Assembly (NCBI GenBank): GCA_014925825.1
Contig: JACGCK010000603.1
Location: forward strand, 1 to 11,768
Reading direction: 5' to 3'
Length of the DNA: 11,768 nucleotides
Source of the DNA: Pholiota molesta
Taxonomy: Eukaryota; Basidiomycota; Agaricomycetes; Agaricales; Strophariaceae
In this document: in pieces, positions 9,059 to 11,768 of the stretch
Numbering within the stretch: the first letter of the stretch is position 1
How the letters are laid out: every line of letters begins with the position of its first letter
The notes under the pieces: generated by a model
Told to the model about the DNA's origin: nothing
Databases searched by the model: none
What the model saw: only the letters and a program-made list of their open reading frames with translations
Position numbers and translations under genes: made by a program

Positions 9059-9512
9059 TCAAACGTCCTTAATAAATGTGTCGGCATTATAATACTATCA
9101 CCAGACCACTCGAATTGAATTGAAGAAGATGAAATACTTTGCAGCGTGCATATACTAATACCTGAAGTACTCCACAACTGGTATATATCTTGACTTGGGC
9201 TAAATTCGGTGTGATGACTTCGCTTTAAAACATTCTATAACCTCGAATCGTGCAACGTCTATGCCAATCTTATCTCACATATGGAAGAAATATGGTACTA
9301 CACTCCTAATCTCAGTTGAAAAAGCCTGTGATATAGCGTATGCGGTGATATAAAGCATTTTTTCTGTGCATGGTGACTTCGCGCAATGCTTCCTCGATTA
9401 CAAACTTGTTCGACATACTCCTAATTTGGTAACTATATCCGAGATCGCACTACGAATCCTACTTAAGCATATCTTGAGCATCCTGCTTCTGACCAACGGC
9501 TTCATATTTTCA
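9059..9512. other. Intergenic AT-rich stretch after the TET gene
   Basis: No convincing gene was found here. An AATAAA poly(A) signal candidate at 9071-9076 is 12 bp after the TET stop. The rest is AT-rich and probably includes the promoter of the small gene that starts at 9513. An open frame running in from 9366 has no family features before 9513. Confidence 0.5.
9071..9076 (+). terminator. Candidate poly(A) signal of the TET gene
   Basis: AATAAA lies 12 bp after the stop codon. It is close for a fungal 3' end, and fungal signals are loose, so this is only suggestive. Confidence 0.3.
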
Positions 9513-10049
9513 ATGTCGAACATTGATGAATCCTCTGCTCCTTATACCGCTCCAGAGAAACCAAAACCCCAACCTCTCTCTAGGCATCAAGCATACTACA
9601 TTCAGTACGTTGCTCAGGCTTTCGAAATAAATTAACCTACGGCGTCACTCTAATTTCTTTTCGAAAGGAACAAACCTATACTTAAAGAGAAAGCTCTCCA
9701 GCGATGGAATAGGTAAGTGTATTGCTTTCTGAGAGGGCAAGCATTGTCATATGGATGATACAGAAATAAAAGCATGGTGAATATGCTCTCCGAGGAGAAG
9801 AAGGAACAAAAGAAGGTTCGTCGACAAACGTCGGCTGCGATTTACCGAGAAAAAAATCGAGAAGCACTGAAGGTAAAAGAGAGAATACGTCGGTGAGTGT
9901 TTGATTGGTGGAAATGGATTTGAAGCCCTGACATTACTGAATTTGGCAATAGCCAGTCAGCGAAGGACCAACAAGCGCGAGAACGCCGCGCACGCGAATA
10001 CCAGTTAAAAATGGGCGCCACGCAGCCCAGAGATCAAGAACGAGCATAG
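9513..10049 (+). CDS. Small highly basic protein, four exons, unknown function
   Basis: Exons are 9513-9604, 9668-9712, 9764-9892 and 9953-10049. The three introns (63, 51 and 60 bp) all have GT-AG ends and all phases agree with no correction, giving 120 residues. This spliced model is the main evidence, since no single exon is long. The protein is rich in Lys, Arg, Gln and Glu. It has a loosely repeated pattern: YYIQNKPILKEKALQRWNRNK near residue 29, then AIYREKNREALKVKERIRRQ near residue 71, and ends with an Arg/Glu/Gln helix. It probably forms charged helices and could bind nucleic acid. Similar short YREKNR-type proteins are, as far as I recall, frequent in mushroom genomes, but I cannot name a family. 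It lies 455 bp beyond the TET gene on the same strand and may be part of the same mobile unit. Confidence 0.62.
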
Positions 10050-10417
10050 CCATATTTCGTTAGACCATGACTTCATTTCCGCAGACCGTAGATAATGTTT
10101 GACCCAGAAAACGGGTGCTGCTTCTAAGGATAGGGATAGATTTTGCCAAATTTAGCAAGGATGATCACACAGTAGCTGCCAAGTATGGTGCGAAATACCA
10201 AAGTAAGTGAATTCTTTTGTGCGAGACAGGTGTCAATGACATTGATTATGTTAATGCAAAATATGGTAATCGGCTACAGAAATGATGTCCGAATTCTGGC
10301 TATGAATCCCTTTACGAAACACCGCAGATCTAGGTGTCAACAATTATGTCAATGTGCTACGGCAATATCCAAATTCCACCCAACTGCGGCGGTAGTGCAC
10401 GCGAGCGAAGAACCATC
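10050..10417. other. Intergenic region, nothing recognised
   Basis: This 368 bp lies between the stop codons of two convergent genes. It has no open frame with protein-like features on either strand, no repeat and no RNA gene that I can see. It should contain both 3' untranslated regions. Confidence 0.45.
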
Positions 10418-11244
10418 CTATTCGTCATCGCTAATCACAATGGTCCTGTTTCCGATGGGCACGCGGGCGCTGGAAGCACCTCCAGAATTATCGGCGTTAC
10501 TGGACTTCATATTATTAGTCAATTCGGCATAGGGAGAGGCTGGGCTTACTGTTTATCAAAAGCGTCTTGTATCGCGGCCAAGCGGGCCTGGGCGTTGTTG
10601 ACTGGGGTTTTAGCGGGGGTTTGGATGGGCCAGGAAAGGTGAACGGCTGGCGTTGGTCCGGAGCTGAAGCCATAAGGGGTGCAGTGGTTGGCTTCAAAGG
10701 CGAAGCGGCGGTCGCGGGCGACGGGGTTGGCAGGTTGAAAGCTGTGGAAGACGGCTTGGCGGTAGGAAACGGCTTGAGGGTAGATACGGCGGGGGGCGGC
10801 ATGGCACTAGCAACGGACTTGACGGTCGATACGGCGGGGCGGCTTATCCAGGGGTAATGTTAGTCCCAGTATGGAGCAGATGGGGATTCGACGACGTACT
10901 TCTTAGTGAGCATAGCGGCAGGAGCCGACAGCGTGTCATCGACCCAGATCTCCGTAATCTTGGTCGTGGTCTCAAAGACAAACGGCGCTGCAAAACAAAT
11001 AGTTACGATTAGTACAATGCTGTCGAACGTGCATTGAGCTGCGAGTACTCACATCTGCCGCGGGGAACGTTTTGAGCAGGGATACGCCTGGTGGTCGCCA
11101 CCGTCATAAACTGGTAAAACTGCGACTCGTTCTCAGCGGCCTTGCCTAGCAAACAACATGCATCAGCGATGATAGAGCAAGGGTGCTGTGTCGCTTACCG
11201 GCGTCGAAGAGGTTGTCATCGAATGAGGCGTTTGAGGAAGGCAT
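10418..11244 (-). CDS. Hypothetical Pro/Ser/Thr-rich protein, five exons
   Basis: Exons, in reading order: 11244-11199, 11145-11053, 10987-10900, 10842-10550, 10499-10418. Introns are 53, 65, 57 and 50 bp. Several carry good branch points, such as GGACTAAC and TTGACTAAT. Corrected length is 200 residues. The N-terminus (MPSSNASFDDNLFDAGK, then ESQFYQFMTVATTRRIP, SPFVFETTTKITEIWVDDT) looks folded. Exon 4 is low complexity, rich in Pro, Thr, Ala and Ser, with a duplicated PAVSTVK/PAVSTLK unit. The C-terminus turns charged (NNAQARLAAIQDAFDK) and ends RTIVISDDE. The phases fit only if one C is missing from a run near 10605 (GGGG on the plus strand). A shorter 88-residue reading ends at 10860 if the third intron is retained. 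No family recognised. Confidence 0.55.
10773..10839. repeat. In-frame 22 bp duplication
   Basis: Two 22 bp copies (10773-10794 and 10818-10839) differ at two positions and start 45 bp apart, exactly 15 codons. On the minus strand each copy encodes PAVST(V/L)K in the disordered part of the hypothetical protein, so it looks like a coding repeat that has grown by duplication. Confidence 0.65.
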
Positions 11245-11571
11245 TGGAGCTGGGTAGGTCGACCATGGAGAGGTGGAATTATATAGCGGCGCGGAGACTC
11301 TAGAATTGGAATAGTGGGACTTAGGACGGACTCAGGACGATAACGTTGTGGTTGTGTTTGAGCCAGGTTTGAGGAGCGTTCCGTTGGCTGTGAGATAATT
11401 TGCTGCTTTGTCATCACCGAACATTGACAGGTCGATCATATCTAGATTGAATCAACGTCGCTTGGGCCTCAAGTGCGCTGCGCACTGGGATCTTGATACG
11501 AAAATCGTTCCGCGATCGCGCCAGCCACTGCTACAACGCTGAATTTCTAGACGCTCCTTTACCCGAATCCA
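11245..11571. other. Upstream region of the minus-strand hypothetical gene
   Basis: No supported gene. An open frame at 11163-11417 on the minus strand overlaps exon 1 in another frame and lacks protein-like composition. This stretch probably holds the 5' untranslated region and core promoter of the gene starting at 11244. Confidence 0.4.
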
Positions 11572-11706
11572 ACGGCTTGTAAGACGATTGGCTCTGGGTG
11601 CGGACCCTGTTACCCACAGAACCTTGGCGATATCTACGGCTTGTAAACGATTGGATGCCTAGCTCCCAGACCATCCGAAAATCCGCGACTTGCAGATGAT
11701 TGGCTC
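11572..11706. promoter_or_regulatory. Three CCAAT-box repeats
   Basis: ACGGCTTGTAAGACGATTGG (11572-11591), ACGGCTTGTAAACGATTGG (11636-11654) and the weaker GCGACTTGCAGATGATTGG (11685-11703) share one core and all end in ATTGG, the reverse of the CCAAT box. Starts are about 64 and 49 bp apart. CCAAT is the site of the HAP/NF-Y complex in fungi. They lie 330-460 bp upstream of the start at 11244 and could serve that gene, or one beyond the window. Confidence 0.5.
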
Positions 11707-11768
11707 AGGTATGTGGCAATAATGTGCCTTTACTTTTAGAAAATGACCAAAACGAAACCGGTACAGAT

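Noticed and set aside
10567..10857. 96-codon Gly/Val-rich open frame on the plus strand
   Set aside because: It is the mirror of the Pro/Ala/Thr-rich minus-strand exon and has no splice or motif support.
10860..11244. 88-residue protein ending at 10860
   Set aside because: A GTACGT donor at 10899 and AAG acceptor at 10843 with a CTAAC branch point remove that stop and keep the frame open, so the longer model is preferred; intron retention remains possible.
1..11768. tRNA, rRNA genes or CRISPR arrays
   Set aside because: No cloverleaf arms, conserved rRNA stretches or regularly spaced repeats were seen on either strand by eye.

Overview
The window looks like part of an Agaricomycete (mushroom-forming basidiomycete) genome. 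The evidence is that genes are cut by many introns of about 50-65 bp with GT-AG ends and CTAAT/CTAAC-type branch points, and that a KDZ transposase with a CxC2 cysteine cluster sits beside a fungal TET/JBP dioxygenase, a pairing known from published comparative genomics of this group. Gene models were built by eye from codon frames, splice sites and remembered family motifs. No database was searched.

Left to right: (1) 1-1034 is the 3' part of an amino acid transporter gene of the AAAP (Aa_trans) family, plus strand, which loses its family match at a G-run. (2) 1035-1159 is a 125 bp palindrome-bounded, MITE-like sequence, followed by copies of a GCGTTTCT motif. (3) About 1249-3402 is a PIF/Harbinger-like DNA transposon with a spliced DDE transposase, bordered by GATTAG-rich ends. 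(4) 3408-7203, minus strand, is a nearly complete nine-exon KDZ transposase gene. (5) 7506-9058, plus strand, is a TET/JBP-type 2-oxoglutarate/Fe(II) dioxygenase, head to head with the KDZ gene across a short shared promoter. (6) 9513-10049, plus strand, is a four-exon gene for a small, very basic protein. (7) 10418-11244, minus strand, is a five-exon gene for a Pro/Ser/Thr-rich protein of unknown function. (8) 11245-11768 is non-coding and holds three CCAAT-box repeats.

The likely story is a mobile locus in or beside a host transporter gene. A KDZ element carrying or travelling with a TET/JBP gene, which could modify 5-methylcytosine, lies downstream of the broken transporter, and a Harbinger element has landed between them, a few bases from the KDZ stop codon. 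Whether the two small genes on the right belong to the same unit is open.

One strong caution: most genes need one or more small frame corrections. Nearly all of these fit the loss of one or two bases from a short run of identical bases. When corrected, all exon phases agree, including 14 sites in the KDZ gene. This fits consensus errors in the assembly at least as well as real gene decay, so these genes are not called pseudogenes outright.
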